A stretch of 64,000 nt of DNA from Lacisediminihabitans changchengi (GCF_016634425.1 NZ_JAEPES010000001.1:186001-250000), one strand, 5' to 3'. Shown: positions 41,425-49,600, numbered from the stretch's first letter. The notes: generated by a model not told the origin, from the sequence alone. Made by a program: numbers and translations.

Positions 41425-42422
41425 ACTCCTGTCTCGACGAGAAGGGTTACCCGGTCGGCCGGATCGAAGGGATCGACGTGGCAGGCGAGCTCACGCTCCG
41501 TGCCGACCGGACGCAGCGCCGGCACGTCAGTGCGACAGGCGTCGACCGCGAACGCGCAGCGCGGGTGGAATGCGCAGCCGCTCGGCCGGTTCTCCGCGGT
41601 CGCGGCGTCCCCGGGGATGGCCACCAGCGGCTCACCCAGGTTGTGGGCGTTCGGAAGCGCATCGATCAGGGCGCGGGTGTACGGATGCCGCGGGGCTGCG
41701 AGCACATCGCGGGTGACCCCGTGCTCGACCACCCGGCCGCTGTACATCACGTAGAGCGAGTCGGCGGTGACGTTCATGACGCCGAGATCGTGGGTGATGA
41801 AGACGACGGCCATGCCGGTGTCGCGCCGGATCTGCTGCAGCAGTTCGAGGATTCCGGCCTGCACGGTCACATCGAGCGCGGTGGTGATCTCGTCGGCGAT
41901 GAGCAGCCGAGGGTCGCAGGCCAGAGCGCTCGCGATGGCGATGCGCTGCCGCATCCCGCCGGAGAAGTGATGCGGAAAGGCGGACAGCGCGTGCTGGGCG
42001 TTCGGGATGCGCACCAGATCGAGCAGCTGCACCGCGCGGTCCTGTGCCGCGCGCTTGCTGATGCTCTGGTGGGCGCGCAGTTGCTCGGTGAGCTGCGTCT
42101 CGATCGAGAGCATCGGGTGCAGGGAGGTCATCGGGTCCTGGAACACCATCGCGACGGTCTGTCCACGAACCCCGCGCAGCTGCTTCGGCGACATGGTGAG
42201 CACGTCGGTGCCGTCTAGCCGCACCTCGCCGGTGGCGCTGGAGCCGTTCGGCAGGAAGCCGAGGGCCGAGAGCGCGGTCACGGTCTTACCGCTTCCGCTC
42301 TCGCCGGCCAGCCCGACGAACTCACCCTCGTTCACGCGCAGCGAGACGCCATCTACCAGCACGCGGGGCGCGCCATCCGTGGGGAGGGAGATGCGCAGGT
42401 CATCGATTTCGAGAAGGCTCAT
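41421..42422 (-). CDS. dipeptide/oligopeptide ABC transporter ATP-binding protein (DppD/OppD type)
   Basis: A 333-residue ATPase, partner of the DppF-type protein. Walker A is [15 protein letters not shown] loop [10 protein letters not shown], signature [16 protein letters not shown], Walker [13 protein letters not shown], and the C-terminal Cys motif [15 protein letters not shown]. It starts just 3 bases after the permease stop and ends in an ATGA overlap with the next ATPase gene. Confidence 0.92.
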   Translation of the reverse strand: MSLLEIDDLRISLPTDGAPRVLVDGVSLRVNEGEFVGLAGESGSGKTVTALSALGFLPNGSSATGEVRLDGTDVLTMSPKQLRGVRGQTVAMVFQDPMTSLHPMLSIETQLTEQLRAHQSISKRAAQDRAVQLLDLVRIPNAQHALSAFPHHFSGGMRQRIAIASALACDPRLLIADEITTALDVTVQAGILELLQQIRRDTGMAVVFITHDLGVMNVTADSLYVMYSGRVVEHGVTRDVLAAPRHPYTRALIDALPNAHNLGEPLVAIPGDAATAENRPSGCAFHPRCAFAVDACRTDVPALRPVGTERELACHVDPFDPADRVTLLVETGV

Positions 42423-42425
42423 GGC

Positions 42426-43358
42426 TCACCGATCCGTCGTGGCGAGGGACTGCGAAGAGCGCGGGTCGAGCCCGTCGCGCAGCACGTCGCCGAGGAAGTT
42501 GAAGGCGATCACGACCGAGAAGATCGCGATGCCGGGGAAGACGGCGATCCACCAGTAGTAGAAGACCCTGGCACCGTCGGAGACCATCGCGCCCCACTCC
42601 GGCGTCGGAGGGATGGCGCCGAGGCCGAGAAACGACAGGCCGGAGAGCAGCAGCACCGCGCTGCCGAGCTCCAGGGTCGACAGCACCAACATCGGACCCG
42701 CCACATTCGGCACGATCTCCCGCCACAGTGCTCGCGCCGACGAGATGCCCAGCAGTCGGGAGGCGGCGAGGAAGTTGCTTCCGCGCAGGGTGAGGACGAG
42801 CGATCGCATCACCCGGGCGTACGACGGCCAGGAAACCGCGACGATCGCAAACACCGCATTGAGCAACGACGGGCCGAGGGCAGCGGAGACGGCCATCGCC
42901 AGGATGATGCTGGGGAAGGCGAAGAACAGATCGACGATGCGCATCAGCACGCCGTCGACGGCGCCGCCGACATAGCCCGCGATCGCGCCGATCGTGCCGC
43001 CGACCAGCAGCGACAGCGCGACAAGCACGACGGCGATCGGCAGGCTGATTCTGGCGCCGTAGATGACGCGGGAGAGAACGTCGCGCCCGACCGCATCCGT
43101 TCCGAACAGATGCGCGCCCGACGGCGCGAGAAACCGCGGGGAGGCCTGAGCCAGTGGGTCGAACGGAGCGATGAGCGGCGCGAAGATGGCGACCAGCGCC
43201 CAGATGGCGATGATCGCGACGCCAACGTAGGCGAGGGGACGACGCCAGGCGCGCGGCACCCGGAATCGCACGCTCCAGCGATTGCGCTGGCGCTTCGATC
43301 CGGGGTGCGCCGGCCCGTCAGGTACCAGCATCGGGTCGGAGACGATGGTGCTGCTCAT
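42426..43358 (-). CDS. dipeptide/oligopeptide ABC transporter permease (DppC/OppC type)
   Basis: A 310-residue membrane protein. An N-terminal cytoplasmic tail (about 1-40) precedes the first helix, then the periplasmic APLIAPFDPLAQ segment and the GTDAVGRDVLSRVIYGARISL motif that marks the DppC/OppC group, followed by five more helices and the EAA loop (SARALWREIVPNVAGPMLV). The start region is duplicated: an upstream copy of the ribosome site and ATG makes a 7-codon frame ending on this ATG. Confidence 0.92.
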   Translation of the reverse strand: MSSTIVSDPMLVPDGPAHPGSKRQRNRWSVRFRVPRAWRRPLAYVGVAIIAIWALVAIFAPLIAPFDPLAQASPRFLAPSGAHLFGTDAVGRDVLSRVIYGARISLPIAVVLVALSLLVGGTIGAIAGYVGGAVDGVLMRIVDLFFAFPSIILAMAVSAALGPSLLNAVFAIVAVSWPSYARVMRSLVLTLRGSNFLAASRLLGISSARALWREIVPNVAGPMLVLSTLELGSAVLLLSGLSFLGLGAIPPTPEWGAMVSDGARVFYYWWIAVFPGIAIFSVVIAFNFLGDVLRDGLDPRSSQSLATTDR

Positions 43359-43395
43359 ACAGTGCTCCAGGTCTTCATACAGCTCTCCAGGTCTT
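43356..43395. repeat. 20-bp tandem duplication of a ribosome site plus ATG
   Basis: CATACAGTGCTCCAGGTCTT (43356-43375) is followed by a second copy with one base swap region (43376-43395). On the minus strand each copy reads as CTGGAG, a spacer and ATG. The upstream ATG (43378) opens a 7-codon frame (MKTWSTV) whose TGA overlaps the real permease ATG, giving an ATGA coupling. Confidence 0.75.
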
Positions 43396-43406
43396 GGGCG
43401 TCACTG

Positions 43407-44423
43407 TCATGACGTACGGATCCGGGGGTCGACGAAGCCGTAGAGCACGTCGACGACGAGGTTGACCACGATGAACACGGCGGCAACGAACAGGGTCACT
43501 CCGACGATCGCCGGCAGGTCGAGGTTGGTCGCGCTCCGGAAGGCATACTGGCCGATTCCGGGCCAGGCGAAGATCTGCTCCACCAGCACGGTGCCCGCAA
43601 GCAGGGAGGCAAAGGCCGTGCCGAGCACGGTGATGATCGGCACCAGCGCGGCGCGCAGCACGTGCTTGCCGATGATGGTGCGCGGCGACAGGCCCTTCGC
43701 GTACGCCGAGCGCACGTAGTCGTTGCCGAGCACCTCGAGAATCGACGAGCGGGTGAAGCGCAGTAGCAGTCCGATCATCGGCGCGGAGAGCACCACCGCC
43801 GGAAGGATGAGGTGCGAGAGCGCGACGCCGAACGTGGTCCACTGACCGGAGAGCATGGCATCCACCGTATACAGCCCGGTGACGGTCGGCGGCGGAGTGT
43901 CGCCGGGGTTCAAACGCCCCGACGACGGGAAGATCCGCAGCTGCGTCGAGAACAGGAACATCGCCACGAGCGACAACCAGAAGATCGGGATGCTGACCCC
44001 ACCGAGGCTGAACAGGCGCAGCGCCTGGTCGATCGGCCGGTTGGCGCGGAGGGCGGCGACGACCCCGAGACCGATGCCGAAGATGATGGCGAGCAGGGTC
44101 GCGGCGATGGCCAGCTCCGCGGATGCCGGGCCGAACTGGGCGAGGTCCGTCGCCACCGAGCGGTGACTCTGCAGCGACTCGCCGAGGTCTCCGCGCAGGA
44201 GATTCACGACGTACAGACCGAACTGCACGTAGAGCGGCTGGTCGAGTCCGTGCGCCTTCTTGTACGCGGCGACGATCTCGGGGTCGGCCGAGGCGCGATC
44301 GCCGAGCTGCGCGGTGGCCGGGTCGCCCGGCAGCACCGAGGTCAGCGCGAACGTGACGATGATCACGCCGATGCCGAGCAGCAGCGCGGCGCCGATCCGC
44401 TTCAGCAGGAATCGCCAGAGCAT
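43407..44423 (-). CDS. dipeptide/oligopeptide ABC transporter permease (DppB/OppB type)
   Basis: A 338-residue membrane protein starting MLWRFLLKRIGAALLLGIGVIIVTFALTSVLPGDPA, the conserved first helix and loop of DppB-type permeases. The EAA loop (YVRSAYAKGLSPRTIIGKHVLRAAL) and a total of six helices are clear. ATG 44423 is chosen over a start 19 codons upstream because GGAGG lies 5 nt before it. Confidence 0.93.
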   Translation of the reverse strand: MLWRFLLKRIGAALLLGIGVIIVTFALTSVLPGDPATAQLGDRASADPEIVAAYKKAHGLDQPLYVQFGLYVVNLLRGDLGESLQSHRSVATDLAQFGPASAELAIAATLLAIIFGIGLGVVAALRANRPIDQALRLFSLGGVSIPIFWLSLVAMFLFSTQLRIFPSSGRLNPGDTPPPTVTGLYTVDAMLSGQWTTFGVALSHLILPAVVLSAPMIGLLLRFTRSSILEVLGNDYVRSAYAKGLSPRTIIGKHVLRAALVPIITVLGTAFASLLAGTVLVEQIFAWPGIGQYAFRSATNLDLPAIVGVTLFVAAVFIVVNLVVDVLYGFVDPRIRTS

Positions 44424-44459
44424 GCGGTCCTCCGTTGGGGCAAGTGTCGGGCTGTGGTG

Positions 44460-44495
44460 CTTTCCGGGCGGCCGTGACAACGACCGCCCGGAAAG
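44460..44495. terminator. strong hairpin between the substrate-binding protein and DppB genes
   Basis: CTTTCCGGGCGG (44460-44471) and CCGCCCGGAAAG (44484-44495) form a perfect 12-bp stem, extended by CGT/ACG inside. It starts 9 bases after the binding-protein stop and lacks a T-run. Such hairpins usually stabilise the 3' end of the binding-protein message or attenuate the rest of the operon, giving excess binding protein. Confidence 0.65.
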
Positions 44496-44504
44496 GTGGT
44501 GGGG

Positions 44505-46088
44505 CTACTTGATGGCGGGGATGTCCAGTCCGTAGACCGGGCTGTACGTCACCGTGCCGACCGTACTGGATGACACGATCGAGGCGGCGGGCTGGAACAG
44601 CGGGTTGAAGACCCCGGCCTTGTTGAGGCCCTTCTGCAAATCCTCGTAGAGGGCACCGCGAGCGTCGTTGTCGACAGTGGACGATGCCTTCGTGGCGATG
44701 CCCTCGACCGTGGCATCTGACCCCGTGGCCCAGCCGGCGCGCAGACCGACCGTGGCACCCGGGCCGAAGACTAGGTAGTCCGACGGGTCCGGGAAGTCCG
44801 GGTTCCAGAGCCAGAGGCCCATCTCCTCGGTGCCGGCACGGTAGCTGTCCAGCGCCGTGCTCACGGGCGAGGGAACCAGCGTCACCGTGATGCCCACCTC
44901 CTTGAGGTTGGCCTGGATGCGCTCCGCGATCGGACCGAAGTCGAGACCGGCGACGGTGATGTCGCTGGGGTACTCGAGCTTCACCGTGGGGGCCGAACCG
45001 AGGGCTGCGACGGCGGCCTTCGCCTTGGAGACGTCGCGGACTACCGCGTCGCTCTCCTTGAGCGCTCCGAGGAACGAGTTCGGGATGACACCGGCGGCCC
45101 GCACTGCGCCGTCACCGGCCAAGTCGAGCAGGGACTTGTAGTCGAGGCCGTAGGTCACCGCCTCGCGGAACTTCGGGTCGGAGGTGATGGTCGAGATCGC
45201 CGGGTTGGCGTTCGAGAACAGGAAGAACAGCGTCGGAGACGGGGCGGTAGTGATCTCCACCGAGCTGTTGCCCTTGAGCGAGGCGATCTGGTCAGACCCG
45301 AGGTCGAGCGCCACCTGCGCGGTGCCCGAGGTGATGTCCTGGTTCTGGGTCGCCGCGGTGGCGTTGCGCAGCACGACCTTGTCGTACTTGGGCTTGTCGC
45401 CCCAGTAGTACTTGTTCGGCACGATCACGGTCTCCGTGGTCGTGTTGAACGTCTTCAGCGCGTACGGGCCGGTTCCCGCCGAGGTCTTGTTGAGGAATTT
45501 CTCGGCCTTGTCGGTCTCGTCGGCACCGACAGCGTCGGTACCGCCGTTCTTCGTGACCAGCGCGGAATCCAGGATGCCGAGGGTCGGGCTGGTCACGATC
45601 GCCGGGATGGCGGTGTTCGACTTCTCCGAAATGATCTCGACGGTCGTGTCGTCGACCTTCTTCGTGGTGAGGCCGTCCATGAGGAACGAACCGTTGCCCT
45701 TGATGTTCGTCACGCGGTTGAGGGAGAAGACCACGTCATCCGCCGTCAGTTTGTCGCCGCTGGAGAACTTGGCGTCTTTGCGCAAGGTGAAGGTGTACTT
45801 CGTCGCGTCGGCGTTGCCCTCCCACTTGGTGGCGAGCATCGCGATCGGCGTGGAGCTGTCGCCGTTCTTGAACGTGAGCAGGGTGTCGTAGACGGCGCGG
45901 CCGAGGATGTTTCCCGCGGTCTCGAAGTTGCGGGCCGGGTCTGCCGTCTTCAGGTCGAACGACTTGTCGATGACGAGGGTTCCGCCAGACGACTTCTGCG
46001 GTGTTGCTGCCCCGCTGCAGGCGCTGAGCAGAAGGGCTGCTCCGACTGCGCCCGCGAGGAGGGCGGTACCACGTGCACGATTTCTCAT
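44505..46088 (-). CDS. ABC importer substrate-binding lipoprotein (SBP_bac_5, dipeptide type)
   Basis: A 527-residue lipoprotein with lipobox LLSAC (Cys near residue 24) and the family-5 binding-protein pattern LTADDVVFSLNRV (about 115-127) near a FTLRKDAKFSSGD strand. These proteins capture peptides, nickel chelates, heme or sugars outside the membrane; dipeptide-type permeases and nearby peptidase-like enzymes favour a peptide or modified amino acid. AAAGGA precedes the ATG. As the first gene of the importer operon it is followed by a strong hairpin. The binding specificity cannot be read from the sequence. Confidence 0.92.
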   Translation of the reverse strand: MRNRARGTALLAGAVGAALLLSACSGAATPQKSSGGTLVIDKSFDLKTADPARNFETAGNILGRAVYDTLLTFKNGDSSTPIAMLATKWEGNADATKYTFTLRKDAKFSSGDKLTADDVVFSLNRVTNIKGNGSFLMDGLTTKKVDDTTVEIISEKSNTAIPAIVTSPTLGILDSALVTKNGGTDAVGADETDKAEKFLNKTSAGTGPYALKTFNTTTETVIVPNKYYWGDKPKYDKVVLRNATAATQNQDITSGTAQVALDLGSDQIASLKGNSSVEITTAPSPTLFFLFSNANPAISTITSDPKFREAVTYGLDYKSLLDLAGDGAVRAAGVIPNSFLGALKESDAVVRDVSKAKAAVAALGSAPTVKLEYPSDITVAGLDFGPIAERIQANLKEVGITVTLVPSPVSTALDSYRAGTEEMGLWLWNPDFPDPSDYLVFGPGATVGLRAGWATGSDATVEGIATKASSTVDNDARGALYEDLQKGLNKAGVFNPLFQPAASIVSSSTVGTVTYSPVYGLDIPAIK

Positions 46089-46123
46089 GGTGGTCCTTTC
46101 ATGGGATGAGGTGAAGGTAACGT

Positions 46124-46172
46124 GCGTGCTGCTGGTGCTGTGCTGGTGCTGCTGTGCTGGTGCTGCTGACTG
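46124..46172. repeat. low-complexity TGCTGG/TGCTGT run in the importer leader
   Basis: The 5' leader of the binding-protein gene contains repeated GCTGGTGCTGCT-like units (plus strand 46124-46172). The rest of the 163-base gap to the NTF2-like gene shows no gene. Confidence 0.6.
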
Positions 46173-46251
46173 CGTTGCGGGTGCTGCGGTGTTTCCGGCC
46201 GGAGCCGGTCCTTCCCTGCCGACGCCCCTGCTGTCGGCGAGGGGCGAGAGC

Positions 46252-46677
46252 TCAGGGCAGGACGTCTTCGTGGTTGTGCACGTTCAGCCACGCACCGTTG
46301 ACGCGGCGCCAGACGCCGGTGACGCGCACGCGCTCCGCGGGCAGGCTCGCGTCGCTGAAGGTGACGGTGAGCAGATGGCGGGTGAGCGCGGTATCGCCCC
46401 AGATGTCGATCACGGGTTCCGTGGCATCGAGGTCGTCCACCTGCGGTGCGTCGGCGCCGGTCGGGCGGGCTGCGCGGACCTCGTTCAGACCGGTCAGGCC
46501 ATGAATGAGAGGTTCGTGGGCGGAATCCCACATCGTACCGTCAGCACTGATGTGCCGATCGACCCGGGCGCGGTCTCCGGTGAGAAACCCCTGGTACAGG
46601 TCGAGTTGGATCGCCCACAGGTCGGTCGCCTCACCATTGAGCAGCGGGTGGGCGGACGACTGAGTCTTCGAATCCAT
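46252..46677 (-). CDS. SnoaL/NTF2-like protein
   Basis: A 141-residue cone-shaped NTF2-like fold protein: N-terminal helix (ATDLWAIQLDLYQGFLTGDRARVDRHISADGTMWDS), then strands ending VTGVWRRVNGAWLNVHNHEDVLP, as in SnoaL/DUF4440 proteins. Members include isomerases, dehydratases and ligand-binding proteins, so no reaction can be named. The ATG at 46677 is chosen because minus-strand TTATAT lies 6 nt before it. It sits just upstream of the dipeptide-type importer operon on the same strand and may belong to that pathway. Confidence 0.7.
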   Translation of the reverse strand: MDSKTQSSAHPLLNGEATDLWAIQLDLYQGFLTGDRARVDRHISADGTMWDSAHEPLIHGLTGLNEVRAARPTGADAPQVDDLDATEPVIDIWGDTALTRHLLTVTFSDASLPAERVRVTGVWRRVNGAWLNVHNHEDVLP

Positions 46678-46683
46678 GACGCC

Positions 46684-46689
46684 ATATAA
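46684..46689 (-). promoter_or_regulatory. -10 box for leaderless NTF2-like transcript
   Basis: Minus-strand TTATAT is followed by six bases and the ATG at 46677, within a clearly AT-rich stretch (46684-46780). Confidence 0.55.
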
Positions 46690-46800
46690 CCGTATAAACG
46701 TCACATGCAAGGTTCAATTGTGTTTCGAACGTGTAACTGAATGGCAAAAGTGCTGAAAATCTACTCAATTGCAAGTCCAGAGCAGTTGAGAGGGCCCGAG

Positions 46801-47349
46801 CTACGGCTCGTCGACGACCGCGGGTCGCGGGGCCAGCATCCGTGCCGCGTAGTCCTCGGTGATGAGGTTGCCGAGGCCGAGCATCGTCTCGATGCGGGCC
46901 ACGTTGGGAATCTGCCAGACCTGGTCGAGCAGCAGTTCGCGCAGGTGTCGTTGATCGCTGAGTCGGAACCGGGCCAGCAGGTCGTATCGTCCGGCCACGA
47001 CGGTCAGTTCTTCGAGCTCCGGGATCTCGCGGAAGGCCGCGAGTGTCGGCTCGATATCTCCACCCGATTCCAGGGTGATCGGCATGAACACCACGACGTC
47101 GTAGCCGAGACGATCCCAGTCGATGTCGATCGAATACTGGCGGATCACCCCGCTGCGCTCGAGCCGGGCGATCCGCTCGGCAACAGCCGGAGCGGACATG
47201 TTGATCTGCCGCGCCAGTGCTCGCTGCGACTGGCGGGAGTCCCTGGCGAGCTCCTGCAGCAGCGCCAGGTCGACCTCGTCGAGCTTCGCCCGCTCCTGCG
47301 GTCGCTCGATGGCGCCGGCCAGCACTGCGGTGTGACTCTTCTTGGCCAT
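46801..47349 (-). CDS. Lrp/AsnC-family transcriptional regulator
   Basis: A 182-residue regulator. The helix-turn-helix is at about 24-70 (LDEVDLALLQELARDSRQSQRALARQINMSAPAVAERIARLERSGVI), followed by the RAM ligand-binding domain (VVVFMPITLESGG to NLITEDYA). ATG 47349 with GGAGA upstream is used; an earlier in-frame start would run through tandem repeats. It lies downstream of a class I aminotransferase. Lrp-type proteins sense amino acids, so it may control the aminotransferase, the HpcH-type gene or the peptide-importer operon. Confidence 0.88.
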   Translation of the reverse strand: MAKKSHTAVLAGAIERPQERAKLDEVDLALLQELARDSRQSQRALARQINMSAPAVAERIARLERSGVIRQYSIDIDWDRLGYDVVVFMPITLESGGDIEPTLAAFREIPELEELTVVAGRYDLLARFRLSDQRHLRELLLDQVWQIPNVARIETMLGLGNLITEDYAARMLAPRPAVVDEP

Positions 47350-47360
47350 CGTCTCTCCAA

Positions 47361-47433
47361 TGTCGAGGGGTATGACGTGTCGAGGGGTATGACGTGTCGA
47401 GGGGTATGACGCGTGTGTCGAGGGGTTATGACG
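47361..47433. repeat. array of 17-bp tandem repeats upstream of the Lrp gene
   Basis: TGTCGAGGGGTATGACG occurs at 47361, 47378 and 47395 without a break, and once more with one inserted base at 47416-47433. The array fills most of the gap between the Lrp start (47349) and the aminotransferase stop (47462). Four phased copies beside an Lrp-type gene suggest a multimeric binding site. Confidence 0.8.
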
Positions 47434-47461
47434 CATTCTCAGCGACCCAGGTGACGCTCGG

Positions 47462-48640
47462 TCAGTGTAGTGAATGGCGCTGCACCAGCAGTCCGCCCTG
47501 ACTCTCGGTGTACCAGTCGAGAAAGCGGCCGAGACCACGCCGAATCGTCTCCGGAGAGCTGGCTAACGACATCCGCAGCTGGTCGGATGCGACGCTGCCG
47601 AACGCACTCCCCGGCGCGAACGACACCCCGCGGCCGACCAGCTCGAGTGCCGCATCCCGTGAGCTGACGCCAGGAGCCAACGGCACCATCAGGTAGAACG
47701 CGCCGGAGGGGCGGCGCGGACGGATGTCGGCCTCGCTCAACAGCGACAAGGCCAGATCTCTGCGATCCCGGTATGCCGCGCGCATCGTCGCCACGGCATC
47801 TTGCGGCCCGGTGAGGGCGGCGAGCGCCGCGGCCTGATTCACCGAGGAGACACAGGAGATGAGCGCCTCTTGGACGTGCCCGACAATGGTCGCCAACCAC
47901 GCGGGCATCACCAGGTAGCCCACTCGCCAGCCGGTCATCGCGTAGGTCTTGGAGAAGCTGAAGACCGAGACGACGTTGTCGCCGAACTCGTGTGCGCCCG
48001 ACGGCTCGCCCTCGAAGATGATCTCGTCGTAGACCTCGTCGGAGACCACCATCACCCCGCGCTCGGCCGCGCCCTCGACGATGCGGCGCACCACGGCGCG
48101 CGGCAGAACGGCGCCGGTCGGGTTGCCCGGCGAGTTGAGCACCACGATGCGGGTTTTCGGTCCGATCAGCGCGAGCACCTCCTCCGGGTCTGGCACGAAA
48201 CCGGCCTCAGGGCGCAGCGGGTAGCGCACCGGCTCCGCCCCGCGGATGCGCGTCATCGCCTCGTAGTTGGGCCAGGCAGGGTCGGGCAGCAGCACCTCAT
48301 CGCCCGGCAGCACCAGCGCCTCGAACACCGCCGCAATGCCCTGCGATCCGCCCTGGCTCACCACGACGCAGCCCGGGTCGATCTCTGCTCCGTAGCGCAG
48401 CGCGAGCGAGTCGACCAGGGCGGTGCGCAGCGCCAGCGTGCCGGAACTCTGGGTATAGCGCACATCCCCTCGGGCCGCGACGGCGGCGGCGGCGGCCACG
48501 TGGGCAGGGGCCGCGAACCCTGGTTCGCCGATCTCGAGGCGATCGATCTCCACGGGTGACGTGAGCACGAGGTCGAGGATCTCCCGGATTCCCGAGGCTC
48601 GCGGGGCTCGCGGGGCGAAGGCTCTGGTGGGGTTGGGCAC
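47462..48640 (-). CDS. class I/II pyridoxal-phosphate aminotransferase
   Basis: A 392-residue fold-type I aminotransferase of the aspartate-aminotransferase group. Visible features are the Asn of NSPGNPTG, Asp/Tyr of SDEVYDEI, the Schiff-base Lys in SVFSFSKTYAMTGWRVGY and the C-terminal Arg in QLRMSLASS. GTG 48640 is preferred because AGAGGA lies 4 nt upstream; ATG 48676 lacks a ribosome site. It is divergent from the HpcH-type gene and upstream of the Lrp-type gene. The amino donor is not defined. Confidence 0.85.
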   Translation of the reverse strand: MPNPTRAFAPRAPRASGIREILDLVLTSPVEIDRLEIGEPGFAAPAHVAAAAAVAARGDVRYTQSSGTLALRTALVDSLALRYGAEIDPGCVVVSQGGSQGIAAVFEALVLPGDEVLLPDPAWPNYEAMTRIRGAEPVRYPLRPEAGFVPDPEEVLALIGPKTRIVVLNSPGNPTGAVLPRAVVRRIVEGAAERGVMVVSDEVYDEIIFEGEPSGAHEFGDNVVSVFSFSKTYAMTGWRVGYLVMPAWLATIVGHVQEALISCVSSVNQAAALAALTGPQDAVATMRAAYRDRRDLALSLLSEADIRPRRPSGAFYLMVPLAPGVSSRDAALELVGRGVSFAPGSAFGSVASDQLRMSLASSPETIRRGLGRFLDWYTESQGGLLVQRHSLH

Positions 48641-48780
48641 TGCGTCCTCTTTCTCGACTGTGGTGTGGAACATCATGGCGGGGCGACGATTCCGTCAGGT
48701 AACCGCGTGTGAATTCGATGTTACTTAAGGCAGATCGGGTCGATTACTTTTCAAACGTCAAGTCTGACTGTCATCATCGC

Positions 48781-48786
48781 TATAAC
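48781..48786 (+). promoter_or_regulatory. -10 box (TATAAC) of the HpcH-type gene
   Basis: GCTATAAC lies about 35 nt before the ATG at 48820, inside an AT-rich divergent region (48700-48790). A clear -35 is not seen. Confidence 0.4.
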
Positions 48787-48819
48787 CAACCACAACGGCA
48801 ACCCACCAGGAGGAGTGTC

Positions 48820-49545
48820 ATGTCCCCACAGCGCGGAGCCTGGGCGGTGGCGGGCGAGCCATTTATCGCCGCCCAGCTCACCCGACTCGGATTCGACTGG
48901 CTCTGCCTCGATCAGCAGCACGGCCGTTTCGACGATTCCCGAACCGACGCGGTACTCACCCACCGCCGTGACGACGCGGTGCCGGTGTATGTGCGGGTGC
49001 GCGCCCTCGACGCCGGACTGATCGGACGCGCGCTCGACGCGGGTGCCGCGGGCGTGATCGTGCCGCTGGTCGAATCGGTCGAGCAGGCCCGCGCAGCGGT
49101 CGCGGCCTCCCGCTACCCACCCGTCGGGACTCGCAGCTGGGGTCCGAACCTCGGGGCTCCCGATCGGATGCCTGCCACTGCCACGACCGCCAACTCCGAG
49201 ATCCAGGTCTGGGTGATGATCGAGACCGCCACGGCGCTGGAGCACGTGGAGGCGATCGCCGCCGTGCCCGGTGTCGACGGGCTGTTCGTGGGCCCGTTCG
49301 ACCTGGCGATCGCCCTCGGCGTGCAGGTCGACGCCATGATCGCGGATGACTCCCTCACCGCACCACTGCGTCGCATCCTGGCCGCGGCATCCGAGGCCGG
49401 CATCTCCGCGGGAGCGTTCGGCGGGGCGCCCGCACGCGGCGCGGTGCTGGCGTCGATGGGCTTCGCGTTCGTCGCGATCGCCACCGACACGGGGTTGCTC
49501 GAGCTGGGGTCATCCGCCGCCCTCGCCGCGGTGCCCGCTGATTGA
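48820..49545 (+). CDS. HpcH/HpaI-type aldolase/citrate lyase family protein
   Basis: A 241-residue class II pyruvate-aldolase-fold protein. It begins RGAWAVAGEPFIAAQLTRLGFDWLCLDQQHGRFD, with the His of QQHG acting as base, and has WVMIETATALEHVEAIAAVPGVDGLFVGPFDLAIALG, which carries the metal-binding Glu and Asp. Homologues cleave 4-hydroxy-2-oxo acids to pyruvate plus an aldehyde. AGGAGG precedes the ATG. It is divergent from the aminotransferase; together they could turn an amino acid into a keto acid and cleave it, which is inference. The stop codon is inside a repeat element. Confidence 0.85.
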   Translation: MSPQRGAWAVAGEPFIAAQLTRLGFDWLCLDQQHGRFDDSRTDAVLTHRRDDAVPVYVRVRALDAGLIGRALDAGAAGVIVPLVESVEQARAAVAASRYPPVGTRSWGPNLGAPDRMPATATTANSEIQVWVMIETATALEHVEAIAAVPGVDGLFVGPFDLAIALGVQVDAMIADDSLTAPLRRILAAASEAGISAGAFGGAPARGAVLASMGFAFVAIATDTGLLELGSSAALAAVPAD

Positions 49546-49600
49546 GTAGCCCCGCTGGTTGAGTAGCGCACGCGCTCTGGTGCGTCCGCGTTTCGAAACC
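49536..49600. repeat. GGTTGAGTAGCGC repeat at the HpcH-type gene end
   Basis: A short copy (GCTGATTGAGTAGC) provides the TGA of the HpcH-type gene, followed at 49553-49600 by a longer copy ending CGTTTCGAAACC. Bases 49558-49579 are identical to 53407-53428. Only one arm of the palindrome is present. Confidence 0.8.

Noticed and set aside
47361-47433. CRISPR array
   Set aside because: The four units are contiguous without unique spacers, are only 17 bp, and no cas gene is present.
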